A DNA stretch of 64,000 nt, from positions 2,855,844 through 2,919,843 of the forward strand of contig OZ029929.1 in assembly GCA_964023275.1 (NCBI GenBank). Reading direction: 5' to 3'. The notes below the pieces were generated by a model that saw nothing but the letters and a program-made list of their open reading frames with translations, was not told where the DNA came from and ran no database searches. A program made the position numbers and the translations under genes. This document shows, one piece after another, positions 52,780 through 63,279 of the stretch; the first letter of the stretch is position 1, and every line of letters starts with the position of its first letter. Source of the stretch: Norana najaformis. Lineage: Eukaryota; Annelida; Clitellata; Crassiclitellata; Hormogastridae.

Positions 52780-53305
52780 TTAAAAGAAGAACAGCTTTGG
52801 GCAAAGATGCACTCTCAAGACAAAAGGAGTTACTGAGAGGAAAAATGAACAAGTAAAGAAAGAACTTAAAGAAACAGTTGGTTAAAGTTCTTATATGGAG
52901 CGTGGTGCTGTCTGGATCTGAAACATGGACCGTGAGAAAGGAGGACATTAAGAGATTGGAGGCCTTCGAAATGTGGATTTGACAGAGACATGGAGAAAGT
53001 TAGTTGGTTGGAGTAAATGACAAATGAGGAGGTGCTGAAAAGAGTTGGAGAAGAACGATCTATGATAGCTACTATAAGGAGGCGACAGAGAAAATGGATT
53101 GATCACATACTGTGTGGGGACTCACTCTTGAGAACCGTTACTGAGGGCAGAATGGAAGGGAGGAGGACAAGAGGAAGACCCAGACAGATGCGACTGGATT
53201 GGATGATGACGGACGGATACAGTAGGCTGAAAGAAGAAGCTCAGCACCGAGAGGAGTGGCGTCATCGGATGTTTGAACCTGCCTGAGGGCAGAGAACCAG
53301 AAGAA
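52780..53305 (+). mobile_element. 5'-truncated LINE ORF2 C terminus
   Basis: Plus-strand pieces are LIWSVVLSGSETWTVRKED, RLEAFEMWI (then a stop and frame shift), then the open stretch 53017-53286 with EEVLKRVGEERSMIATIRRR, WIDHILCGDSLLRTVTEGRM and TRGRPRQMRLDWMM. It ends GAGGGCAGAGAACCAGAAGA. Same family as 4367-5033. Confidence 0.88.
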
Positions 53306-53865
53306 GAATTCCTCCTATCCAACTCCGCTTCCATTTTCCCTATTCTGTTATGTATTCATGCGCTATATAAGCTCTAACACGCATTTGCAATCACGTAACC
53401 TTAAGCCGGCCGACATCTTGCTAGGCTTTCTGGAGTCGGATTCTTGAATAAATATAGATATAAATATAAATGTAACTGTAAATGTAAATATGCATTAATA
53501 GTCGAACGAAACGCGCTAGGTAAATCGTGGATCGTGTTTTCCTGCACTTTTTTACGGACAATTCATATAGCGCCTGAGTGCGTCATTCTTCTGTTGGTCT
53601 GCAGTGGACGGCTCTTAATTTGCTCCAATGGTCCGGATGGTCTTTGCCAACTGGTCTGCGTGTGAAGGGAGTGGCACAGAGCGGCTGCCTGGGAGCCAGT
53701 GCATCAATCAAAGTGGTGTTCTTTGCAACCGGTTGGCTCTCGAGGCCAGGAATCGACTGACGATCGGAGAAGAGGAAGAGTTTGACTGTCAGGTCGATTC
53801 TGTCGCGAAGTGGGCAACGAACGAATGATGAGAAAATATCTGGCAAGGAATGAAGGATGGGAGAA
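53306..53865. other. No gene; LINE tails
   Basis: GCGCTATATAAGCTC at about 53360 and TTCATATAGCGCCTG at about 53563 are LINE tails in opposite orientation. The sequence between and after is not recognised. Confidence 0.4.
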
Positions 53866-53869
53866 TTAG

Positions 53870-54245
53870 ATGAGATTAGATTAGAATAGGACAGATTAGA
53901 TTAGAAAAGTGACGAGTTGGTCAAGGAAGGTCAGAAGAGGTAACTGTAGAAAATAGGGCTGAGTAGATTAGGTTTATAGGGTAGGTTAGAATAGGATAAG
54001 ACTTCATAGGTTATGAGAGCATAGGATTGGTCAGGATAGGATATATTTTGGATGGGATAAAATAGGTTAGGATAGGATAGATAGGATAAGATAGGGTAGG
54101 AAAGAATAAGATGGGATAGGAGAGACTAGGATAGGATAGCATAAAAAAGAATAGTTTAGCATAGAATGAGATGAGATACGATAGAATACGATAGAATACG
54201 ATAGAATACGATAGGAAAGAAAAGGATAGGTTGGGGCAAGACAAG
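53870..54245. repeat. GGATA/GATTA pentamer satellite
   Basis: Irregular TTAGATTAGA, then TAGGATAGGATA, then GATAGAATAC repeats, the left end resembling a family B LINE tail (TTAGA). Confidence 0.88.
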
Positions 54246-54510
54246 AGGGATAGGATACGACGTCATGATTCGATGTGGTATGGTATGAGAGAGAGACAGT
54301 CAAATTCAAAAGATCAGGCAGATCGGCAAACAATTCAAATGCAGTAAGTATACCAGTGTCGTTCGATGCTCTTGGATTCGATTCCCAAACACAGCCTTGA
54401 ACGCCTGAACCACTTTGCAAACCATTAGCCGAAACAAATAATCTCAGTCCTCCTTTTAATCAATTCTAATCACTTGTGCAATATGCAGCAGTTCTCGATT
54501 TGCAAGAGTT
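54246..54510. other. No gene; weak tRNA-like stretch
   Basis: TTGGATTCGATTCCCAAACA at about 54369 looks like a SINE B box, but the rest of the head could not be placed. Confidence 0.3.
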
Positions 54511-54519
54511 AATCATATC

Positions 54520-54775
54520 GGATACCTTATTCTAAACTCGACCTGGAACCGATCCTCATCATGCCTGCCTCCCCGAGTTAGTATTTGACTGAGCGCCTGT
54601 GAATAAACTGGTTCCGACGACTTAGTTTTTTTTTGAGCGCTTAAGAAACCGGGAAATCACGATAATGATTATGTTATCTTATCCTATGCTAACGATATTG
54701 TTTTTCGCTTGGCTCTGTCAATAAGCTGGTTCTAGCAACTTAGCTCCTTTTAGCGCTGAACAGATCCGGAAATGA
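54520..54775 (+). mobile_element. Two LINE family A 3' ends in tandem
   Basis: The first has CTCGACCTGGAACCGATCC, then GACTGAGCGCCTGTGAATAA and ACTGGTTCCGACGACTTAG. The second, at about 54700, has TTGGCTCTGTCAATAAGCTG, GTTCTAGCAACTTAGC and a short end with AGATCCGGAAATGACG. Confidence 0.6.
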
Positions 54776-55135
54776 CGACATCGTTTTACACAGTGAATAT
54801 AGCTTTCCTCGATTTGGCCGAGTTAATAAAAGCGTCAGATGTCTCTTTCCAGTCTACAAATCAACGCCTTCGCAGAATCCGATGGAAAGGCGTTGCTGCG
54901 AATCTGAGGAGGAATTTGTGCCGGGAAAATAACGAGTTCTTTCCTCCAACTCATCGCCTGCAGTCTGAACACGTCTGCTCTTGCAAATCGAAACAGAAAC
55001 CTATTTCGTATTTTCTTCTCGATATAGATAGATCTTCTTAACTAAAGACCGGATGTAGTTAGGGCGCCGCTCCAGCAGTTGGAACTGGCAGGAGGGGTAA
55101 TAATTAAGGTCTGGTGGGTAATTATAAAAACGGTT
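54776..55135. other. No gene recognised
   Basis: A plus frame (54772-55041) is open for 89 codons with no family match; no splice evidence. Confidence 0.3.
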
Positions 55136-55139
55136 ATGA

Positions 55140-55390
55140 TAGAAGAATGAATGAACGAACGAACGAACGAATGAATAAAAGAATGATCGAAAGACCAAAT
55201 GAACGAAAGAATGAACGAACGAGTGAATGAACGAACGAATGAATGCAGTAACGAAGGAACGAAAGAACAATTGAACGAACGAATGAACGGACGATTTAAC
55301 GAACGAACGAACGAACGAGTGAATTTATAAATGAACGAAAGAACGAACGAATGAATGAAAGAATGAACGAACGAACGAACGATTGAGCTG
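55140..55390. repeat. GAAC/GAAT tetranucleotide satellite
   Basis: About 250 bp of GAACGAACGAATGAAT with AAAGAA variants. It ends 20 bp before a strong splice acceptor. Confidence 0.94.
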
Positions 55391-55410
55391 TGAACCTCTT
55401 CTTGTTTCAG

Positions 55411-55582
55411 CGACTGGCGTTCGACAGAGCAGCAGCAGCAGCAGCAGCGGTGGAATGCGATGTCCGCCTCACTACTGGGACATTCCATCCGTGTCCTGCT
55501 CAGCTCCACTGTACGCAGTCTTAGAAAGGATCCAGAGCATGAGGCAAGGACTGACCCCCGAGTCTCTGGACGCCATCTGCGG
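55411..55582 (+). CDS. Candidate internal coding exon, gene unknown
   Basis: 172 nt bounded by a good acceptor (CCTCTTCTTGTTTCAG, ending 55410) and a near-consensus donor (GG|GTGAGT at 55583). In the phase-1 frame it is open throughout: ATGVRQ, a poly-Ser run from an AGC repeat, then MRCPPHYWDIPSVSCSAPLY, AVLERIQSMRQGLTPESLDA and ICG. The composition (Trp, Tyr, Cys, mixed charge) looks like real protein and contrasts with the satellite DNA on both sides. It would start in phase 1 and end in phase 2. I do not recognise the family, and no partner exon was found. Confidence 0.42.
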
Positions 55583-55584
55583 GT

Positions 55585-56175
55585 GAGTCTTCCTCCTCCA
55601 CTGCAAACCTCCTCTTTTCTCCTCCTTTTCCTCCTACTTACCTTCATCCTTCAATCATCAAACTCTCTGCCTTCTTCTCCCCCTAGTTTTCCTCATCCTG
55701 CTGCAGTCCATTCGTTCATCTACCTCCTATTTTCCTTCTTCCGTATTTTTCTTCCTCATCTATTGAATCCTCTCCCATCTCCAACCTTCTTCTTCTCTTT
55801 GATCCTATTAATCGCTTCGGCTTCCCTTTTCTCTTTCACTTTATCTTATTCCTCTTGTGTTTCCTCTTCCTCATCTTCCTCTCTATTTCTCCTCCTCCAT
55901 TTCCTCTTCTTCTTCCTCCTCCATCTTCTCTTGCTTTCTGCCATTTTATTTTCCTCTTCTTCCATCTTTTCCTCTTCTTCCATTTCTTCCATCTTTTCTT
56001 TCTTCTGTTCCAGTTTCTTATCCTCTATCACATTTCCTCTTCCTCCTCTTCCTTTTTCTCTTCCTTCTCAACAATTTCTACTCCTCCTCTTCCTCCTTTC
56101 CTTCTTCCTCGCTCTTCTGTCCCATCGAATCCTCTCTACATTTATTCTCTTTATCTGTCCTTCTCTTCTCGTCTG
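55585..56175. repeat. Pyrimidine-rich CTC/TTC satellite
   Basis: Imperfect TCCTCCTT/CTTCTTCC repeats over about 590 bp, just downstream of the candidate exon's donor; it would be intronic. Confidence 0.88.
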
Positions 56176-56699
56176 ATTAAATGATGGAACTTCTTCGATT
56201 AAGAAGAATTTCGTTATGCAGTTCACACTTGAACTGCATAATTAGACATCGCTTCTTCGGCCAAATAGACCTCTATCCTCTTAAGCTCCACAGTAAACTA
56301 GCATAAACCAAAGAGCATCAATGCAATAGTCTCTATATTGTAATTGTCACCTGAAATTTGTATAGCGCCGCTTCAAGAGAAACTAATCAGAGACTTAGCG
56401 ATGTTAAATGCCATTAAGAACAGAACATTCATCCATTAGTAAACATTGCTCAGATGACTAGAAGAGTCACCATTAGCAAGCTTTGCACACACACGCAGAG
56501 CCCAACGAACAGGTTCCCAACTAGAGTTGAAAGACGACAGCATGTTCGGAGTTTCTGAAGCAGGTAGCATCGAGGATGAGGAACGACGATGGGCGAACTG
56601 ATCCACCACCGGTGGCCACTCACGGTTGTCTCACCGTCCACTAGACCCTCGCAGACGACGACGCGGCGTCCGGATATCCCTTGAACCGACGGATATGAG
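56176..56699. other. No gene; LINE tail
   Basis: GAAATTTGTATAGCGCCGC at about 56354 is a minus-strand LINE tail. The GC-richer stretch 56560-56700 is open on the minus strand without a recognised domain. Confidence 0.35.
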
Positions 56700-57100
56700 C
56701 AGCATTCATACATCCATACATATATACATCCATACATATATACATCCATACATACACACATCCATACATATATACATATATACATATATACATATACCTG
56801 ACTAGTCTGAGCGATATTGTGTTTATAGTGTAAAATGCTTTGTAGAGCAAATGGTCTTCTTTTATTTATATCGATAGTCGACAGAAAAATCAATATCTCG
56901 TCTACATTCATTGATTCATATAGTATAACTGTGAAACATATATTTATGTACATGCCAACAAACAAACATACATACATGCATACATAATACACACATACAT
57001 ACACATACACGCATACATACATACATCCATACCTACATTCATGCATGCATACATGTATGCATACATACATACACACATACATACATGCATGGATGCATAT
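56700..57100. repeat. ACAT/ATAC microsatellites in two blocks
   Basis: CATACATCCATACATATATA repeats at about 56706-56800, and ACATACATACATGCATAC repeats at about 56955-57100, with unique AT-rich sequence between. Confidence 0.92.
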
Positions 57101-57509
57101 ATACACATGCTTCCATCCAAATATTGTGTAGTGGGGAAAACTTTGAGATTAACATGTTGTGTGTTGTGCCGATGGAATGGAGGAAGGGCTGCGTGAGCCT
57201 CCTCGATGTCTGCGTCTAATGAATCACGACATTAATATAGCGCCTGTCAACGATCCCTCAAAGAAATAATCACACAGAACGTAGCTTTGCGCCTTCAAGT
57301 ACCTTCTGGTAGCTATTTGCTGTCTCCATGGCAACGGGTCCACGTGTGCGTCACGAATATCGATGCGCATGCGCCTTCCTTCCCTGAGTCACGTGGTCGT
57401 GTTTGCGGCGCATGTTAGTTGCTATGGAAACCAGCGGAAAAGCAATGAATTAGAGATCATTTCTCTTTTCCTCATAGGGTGGATCCCGGCGGGGGCCATC
57501 AGAAAGAGA
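57101..57509. other. No gene; LINE tail
   Basis: ATTAATATAGCGCCTGTC at about 57231 is a LINE tail remnant. No exon was seen. Confidence 0.4.
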
Positions 57510-57840
57510 ATTTAAGATGGATGGATGGATGGATGGATGGATGGGTGGATGGGTGGGTGGGTGGGCGGGTGGATTGATGGATGGTTTGAAAGATGGATGG
57601 AGGGAGGGAATGAAATGGATAGGTGGACGAATATGGATGACTGGAGATAGGGAGAGAGTGAGAGGAAATTTGGGATGGATGGTTGGATTGATTGATAGAT
57701 GAACGGATGGATGAGGAAAACTGGAATATAGATAGGTGAATGATAGATAGATAGATGGATGGAAGGATAGATGAATGGATGGATAAATGGATGGAGGATT
57801 GGATAGTTGGAGGCGTATGGATGTATGAATGGTGGATAGT
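57510..57840. repeat. GGAT/GGTG satellite block
   Basis: GGATGGATGGATGG, then GGGTGGGTGGGC, and further diverged GATAGATGGATGG units. Confidence 0.94.
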
Positions 57841-58194
57841 ATCTGGAGCACACAAGATGAAATAAAATCATCTGTTATCTCCTATGGAATTCAAAGCAAT
57901 CGTAAGACGACTGGCTGTTGAGCTTCGAAATTCAAAGGATCGTCGTAACTTTGCCAAACTAAACAAATGCGGCAAATCAAGAAGGGTCATAAAAACTTGG
58001 ACCTTTAAAATGTCATCCAAAATAGAAAAACTAAAAACGTATTTCGCAAACTGAGAAAGCAAAAAAGTTGTTGTCGCAAGCAGCAAATGAAAGAAGCGAT
58101 TGCTTTTCGACTTTCTTCCCTCAATACTGAAAATTAAACTTTTCACAATTGTTATGCACATAGTCTACCCAAGTTTTTACTCGGTTATCTTACT
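57841..58194. other. No gene recognised
   Basis: Short unique spacer between two satellites; no coding sequence recognised. Confidence 0.4.
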
Positions 58195-60303
58195 CAGTCC
58201 CTGTCTTGTCTCCCTCCCTTACAGTTAGCTCCATTCCATCTCCTGTCTTGTCTCCCTCCCTTACACGTAACTCCTTTCCATCTCCTGTCTTGTCTCCCTC
58301 CCTTACACGTAACTCCTTTCCATCTCCTGTCTTGTCTCCCTCCCTTACAGTTAGCTCCATTCCATCTCCTGTCTTGTCTCCCTCCCTTACACGTAACTCC
58401 TTTCCATCTCCTGTCTTGTCTCCCTCCCTTACAGTTAGCTCCCTTCCATCTCCTGTCTTGTCTCCCTCCCTTACACGTAACTCCTTTCCATCTCCTGTCT
58501 TGTCTCCCTCCCTTACAGTTAGCTCCCTTCCATTTCCTGTCTTGTCTCCCTCCCTTACAGTTAGCTCAATTCCATCTCCTGTCTTGTCTCCCTCCCTTAC
58601 AGTTAGCTCCATTCCATCTCCTGTCTTGTCTCCCTCCCTTACAGTTGGCTCCCTTCCATCTCCTGTCTTGTCTCCCTCCCTTACAGTTAGCTCAATTCCA
58701 TCTCCTGTCTTGTCTCCCTCCCTTACACGTAACTCCTTTCCATCTCATGTCTTGTCTCCCTCCCTTACAGTTTGCTCCATTCCATCTCCTGTCTTGTCTC
58801 CCTCTCTTACAGTTAGCTCCATTCCATCTCCTATCTTGTCTCCCTCCCTTACAGTTAGCTCCCTTCCATCTCCTGTCTTGTCTCCCTCCCTTACAGTTAG
58901 CTCCCTTCCATCTCCTGTCTTGTCTCCCTCCCTTACAGTTGGCTCCATTCCATCTCCTGTCTTGTCTCCCTCCCTTACAGTTAGCTCCTTCCATCTCCTG
59001 TCTTGTCTCCCTCCCTTACAGTTTGCTCCATTCCATCTCCTGTCTTGTCTCCCTCCCTTACACGTAACTCCTTTCCATCTCCTGTCTTGTCTCCCTCCCT
59101 TACAGTTAGCTCCTTTCCATCTCCTGTCTTGTCTCCCTCCCTTACAGTTAGCTCCCTTCCATCTCCTGTCTTGTCTCCCTCCCTTACAGTTAGCTCCATT
59201 CCATCTCCTGTCTTGTCTCGCTCCCTTACACGTAACTCCTTTCCATCTCCTGTCTTGTCTCCCTCCCTTACACGTAACTCCTTTCCATCTCCTGTCTTGT
59301 CTCCCTCCCTTACAGTTCGCTCAATTCCATCTCCTGTCTTGTCTCCCTCCCTTACACGTAACTCCTTTCCATCTCCTGTCTTGTCTCCCTCCCTTACAGT
59401 TAGCTCAATTCCATCTCCTGTCTTGTCTCCCTCCCTTACACGTAACTCCTTTCCATCTCATGTCTTGTCTCCCTCCCTTACAGTTAGCTCCATTCCATCT
59501 CCTGTCTTGTCTCCCTCTCTTACAGTTAGCTCCATTCCATCTCCTATCTTGTCTCCCTCCCTTACAGTTAGCTCCCTTCCATCTCCTGTCTTGTCTCCCT
59601 CCCTTACAGTTCGCTCAATTCCATCTCCTGTCTTGTCTCCCTCCCTTACACGTAACTCCTTTCCATCTCCTGTCTTGTCTCCCTCCCTTACACGTAACTC
59701 CTTTCCATCTCCTGTCTTGTCTCCCTCCCTTACAGTTAGCTCCCTTCCATTTCCTGTCTTGTCTCCCTCCCTTACAGTTAGCTCAATTCCATCTCCTGTC
59801 TTGTCTCCCTCCCTTACAGTTAGCTCCATTCCATCTCCTGTCTTGTCTCCCTCCCTTACACGTAACTCCTTTCCATCTCCTGTCTTGTCTCCCTCCCTTA
59901 CACGTAACTCCTTTCCATCTCCTGTCTTGTCTCCCTCACTTAGAGTTAGCTCCATTCCATCTCCTGTCTTGTCTCCCTCCCTTAGAGTTAGCTCCATTCC
60001 ATCTCCTGTCTTGTCTCCCTCCCTTACAGTTAGCTCCATTCCATCTCCTGTCTTGTCTCCCTCCCTTACACGTAACTCCTTTCCATCTCCTGTCTTGTCT
60101 CCCTCCCTTACACGTAACTCCTTTCCATCTCCTGTCTTGTCTCCCTCCCTTACACGTCACTCCTTTCCATCTCCTGTCTTGTCTCCCTCCCTTACACGTC
60201 ACTCCTTTCCATCTCCTGTCTTGTCTCCCTCACTTAGAGTTAGCTCCATTCCATCTCCTGTCTTGTCTCCCTCCCTTACACGTAACTCCTTTCCATCTCC
60301 TCA
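58195..60303. repeat. 42-bp minisatellite, ~50 copies, with higher-order structure
   Basis: The unit contains CTCCTGTCTTGTCTCCCTCC and CTTACAG or CTTACACG. Two variant classes, ACAGTTAGCTCCATTCC and ACACGTAACTCCTTTCC, are interleaved. A run of marker variants (CTCATGTCTTG, then CCCTCTCTTAC, then CTCCTATCTTG) at 58744 onward recurs at 59457 onward, 713 bp away: 17 units minus one base. Because 42 is divisible by three, several frames stay open for hundreds of codons; the single 1-bp loss near 58988 shifts them. Confidence 0.97.
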
Positions 60304-60384
60304 TTGTATGCTGACCTCATCGAAAGCCTGTCCTGGGCTTGTTCTAAGCAGGTGTTTAGCCGAACATGGCAGGGCAGCCTGTGC

Positions 60385-60985
60385 TCAGTATGTTGATATT
60401 TTAGGAGTCTTTGTTACGGCTCTGGCAACAGAGTTTTGAACCATTTGTAGCTTGTGCAGCTCTCCCTTAATGACACCTTTAAGAACTGAGTTACAGTAGT
60501 CAAGTCTACTTGAAACCAACGCATTAGCTATTGGGATCGAGACAGTTGAAGGCAAAAGAGATCTGATTCTACGAATGACCCATCTGTGAAGTTGAGCTGA
60601 TCTGCGTCTGGCCAGAATGTGGTTAGAAACTGACAGGATAGAATCAAACGCCCAAACTGCGCCTCCAGAGCGACGGTTAGTAAGTAAGTAAGGCACTCAA
60701 GTGAACAGACGTAAGGCAATCAAATTCGTGGAGTCTTGGCTTCTAACTAGGAGAATAAATTCGGTTTTAGAAGGATTCAGAAGAAGTTTCTGACTGTAGC
60801 CGTCCAAGACTAAACAATCACCAAAAAACAGAACTAGTAGTTGGACTACTAAATGAAAGGAGCAGTTGGGTATCATCAGCCTACAAATGGTAGTCAAAAG
60901 AGCCGTCAGTAAGACAGGAACCAAGTCGAGTGGCATATAATGTAAACAGGAGCGGAACCGACCCTCATGGAACACCGCAATTCAA
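60385..60985 (-). mobile_element. Decayed LINE, reverse transcriptase C-terminal half
   Basis: Minus-strand frames carry YATRLGSCLTDGSFDYHL followed by a damaged ADDTQLL, then KLLLNPSKTEFILLVRSQD, then (60385-60696) ILARRRSAQLHRWVIRRIRS and VSSRLDYCNSVLKGV, ending VQNSVARAVTKTPKIS. This is a CR1/L2-like RT with frameshifts. It adjoins the 42-bp satellite with about 80 bp between. Confidence 0.88.
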
Positions 60986-61240
60986 ACAGTTACAATGTTT
61001 TATCATCAGACAATTTATGTCTCCGAATGTTCTAACTACGTAATCAGTGTCTGATGTCTCTTGACATAACTTTGAAAACTTCGGCTGTTGTCTTATTAGG
61101 AACGCGTAAAGCGCTATCTGTCGGCAACCACGCCAACCATTATTCCAACTCGGACTTCGCAAGTCCTCGCAAGTGCTCGAACATCCAACGTTGCTGCTGC
61201 TGAAGTCAGACCAGCATCTGCATCCCGTATACGTCACTCG
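60986..61240. other. No gene recognised
   Basis: Unique sequence without recognised motif; possibly the more diverged 5' side of the LINE at 60385-60985. Confidence 0.35.
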
Positions 61241-61244
61241 ACTC

Positions 61245-61660
61245 TTCAATCAATCGATCAATCGATACATCCGACCCTTCGGCCATTCCTCTGTCCAATC
61301 ATCCACCCATCTATCGGTCCGCTCTTCCGTCCGTCTGTCCGCTCCCTCCGGTACATCCATCTACATGCACCTATATATACCCATATGCATCCATCCATCC
61401 CTCCGTCCGTCCGTCCGTCCATCCGCCCATCTATCCATCCGTTCATCCATCCATCCATCCATCAATCCATCCACTATCCATCCGTCCATCCACCCATCCA
61501 TCCTGAAGTCCCTCCCTCCCTCCCTCTTCGTCCATCCCTCCATCCATCCTGGTCATCCTTTATTCTTCAATCTGTCTGTCTCTCAACCTTCCTTCTGATT
61601 CCTCCTTCTCTTCCTCTATTTCTGTCTGTCTGTCTGTCCTATCCTTCTCATCTGCAACTA
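61245..61660. repeat. ATCC/TCCG/TCTG satellite block
   Basis: AATCAATCGATC, CCGTCCGTCC, CATCCATCCATCC and CTCCCTCCC repeats, then TCTGTCTGTC at about 61620. Confidence 0.93.
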
Positions 61661-62160
61661 TTCGTATATATATGTATATATGTATATACATATGTGCAGC
61701 ATATTGTAATACGCATATATTTGTGTGTATAGTTATTGTATACATATATACAGACGAGTGGATACGTATGTGTATGATTCCGATCAACAGATGTCGTCAA
61801 ACGATTTAGTATTATGTGTCTAAAATTAGAGCCGGGCAGCAGCAGCAGCAGCAGCAGCAGCAGACAGTGTAGATTAGGAGGAACAGCGTAGTAATGATCG
61901 TCCACTTGTCTCTCATGACGGCCGCCGCTAGGTGGCCACGCGGACGGTGGCGCAGAGCAGGGGGAGAACAGGGAGCTCGTCCACCAACTGTTTTGACGCC
62001 GCTGATTGGTCGGTGCCCGTTCAACCGTAATCGGGTCTCAGTCGTCGGCGACCGAATAACACACGCGCTCCTCCGCTCAGCCGGAAAATAGTCCGGCAGG
62101 AAGTCGTTCAAAGAAATCAATAAGCGCCGTCGAAGAGGAGCAGTTTCCTCTGTCGTCGTT
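61661..62160. other. TATA-rich then CAG run and GC-rich stretch
   Basis: TATATGTATATA lies at 61665-61700; a CAG run of about 8 units at 61839-61863; a GC-rich stretch (61915-62090) is open on the minus strand but without a family match. Confidence 0.4.
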
Positions 62161-62164
62161 TCTT

Positions 62165-62550
62165 CCTCCTCCTCTTCTTCTATGATAGGCTGGCAGACAG
62201 ACCTCCTCTTCTTCCTCCTCCTCCTCCTCCTCTAACTCCTCCTCCTCGTCGTCCTCCTCCTTCTCTTTCTTATCTTCTAAACTACCATCTTGTTCCTGCC
62301 CATTCACTTTTTCTAATCCTCTTCAACCCACATCTCCTCTTCCATGCGATGCTACTTCATCTCTTCTTTCCTCCTCTCTTATCTGCTCCCCGCACCTTCT
62401 CGCTTCCTCGTCTTCCTCATCCTCCGCTGCCTATGTATCTAACATCCTCTTCCACTTTCTCTGCCTCCTTGAGTCCTCTTCTCTTGCTCAGCCCATCTTC
62501 TTCGTCCTCCTTCACCTCTGCCTTCTGTCTTCCCCCCGCTTCCCAATGAG
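62165..62550. repeat. CTC/TCC pyrimidine satellite
   Basis: TCCTCCTCCTC runs at about 62165-62180 and 62210-62250, then looser pyrimidine-rich sequence. Confidence 0.85.
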
Positions 62551-63200
62551 TGATTCCTTCAGCAGTCACTCTGCTTCGGTCGCTAACACTGCTTATGTGT
62601 CTGTATGTCCTTCCGTCCGTCCGTCTGTTTGTCTGTCTGTCCGTCTGTCCGTCTGTCTGACTGTGTCTGCCTCTCGTGGCCGTCATCCTTTTTCTCTCGG
62701 TGTTGACTGAGTAGATCTTGTTCCTTCTTCTTGGCCGATTGATCCGGAAGTCTAGAGGAATCGACGCCTGGTCGAACAAAAGACGAGATCTCGTCGACAG
62801 ACGGACGCTTCGATGTCTCATTGAGAGCTCGAACGAGGTTTCCGCTGAAAGGTTAAATGCCCCGCATCGCCCTAGAGCCAGAGCATACATTCAGCCGTCT
62901 CCTCCGTTGCCTTGTTCACGGGGTCAAGGTTAGACAGGGTCATGGGTCAAAGGTGACGACAGTTAAGTCGTCTGCTGATTGGACGTCGTTTGTGACTTCC
63001 GGTCATCAGAGGCCGCCAATTTGTTTCTGCTTTATTCTCGGCGGCTTATAACACGCGTTTGCATGAAATTCAACTGCGATTTGCAATCTAATCTAATCCG
63101 ATCTAATCTCCTCACCTACCGTACTTTACCCTAATTACCCTACCTTGCCTCACCCCACCCAAATCTACCTTGAGCGTACCTTACCTCACCTCACTGTCAA
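62551..63200. other. No gene recognised
   Basis: A TCCG/TCTG run lies at 62608-62660. The rest (62700-63060) is GC-balanced and open on both strands, but unrecognised. CAATCTAATCTAATCCGATC at about 63084 resembles a family B LINE tail. Confidence 0.35.
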
Positions 63201-63204
63201 AAAC

Positions 63205-63244
63205 GATGCCATGTCAAGAACCAAGTCAGGTTGCCAGAAGACCT

Positions 63245-63250
<6 letters not shown>
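63205..63250 (-). mobile_element. LINE 3'UTR remnant at the edge of a GA array
   Basis: GATGCCATGTCAAGAACCAA then GTCAGGTTGCCAGAAGACC matches 1051-1090 (GGTGCCATGTAAAGAGCCAA then GTCCGACTGGCAAAAGACC). It is immediately followed by GA repeat at the point where 41.5 kb is also expanded. Confidence 0.6.

Positions 63251-63279
<29 letters not shown>

Noticed and set aside
58206..60314. 702-codon plus-strand ORF (and long minus-strand ORFs) of 14-residue repeats
   Set aside because: The 42-bp period is a multiple of three, so any stop-free frame stays open; several frames on both strands are open at once, with a frame change in mid-array and no start context, signal or domain.
61812..62120. Minus ORF with a hydrophobic start and poly-Cys, like a secreted peptide
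   Set aside because: The poly-Cys comes from a CAG microsatellite read on the complement; no splice sites or homology support it.
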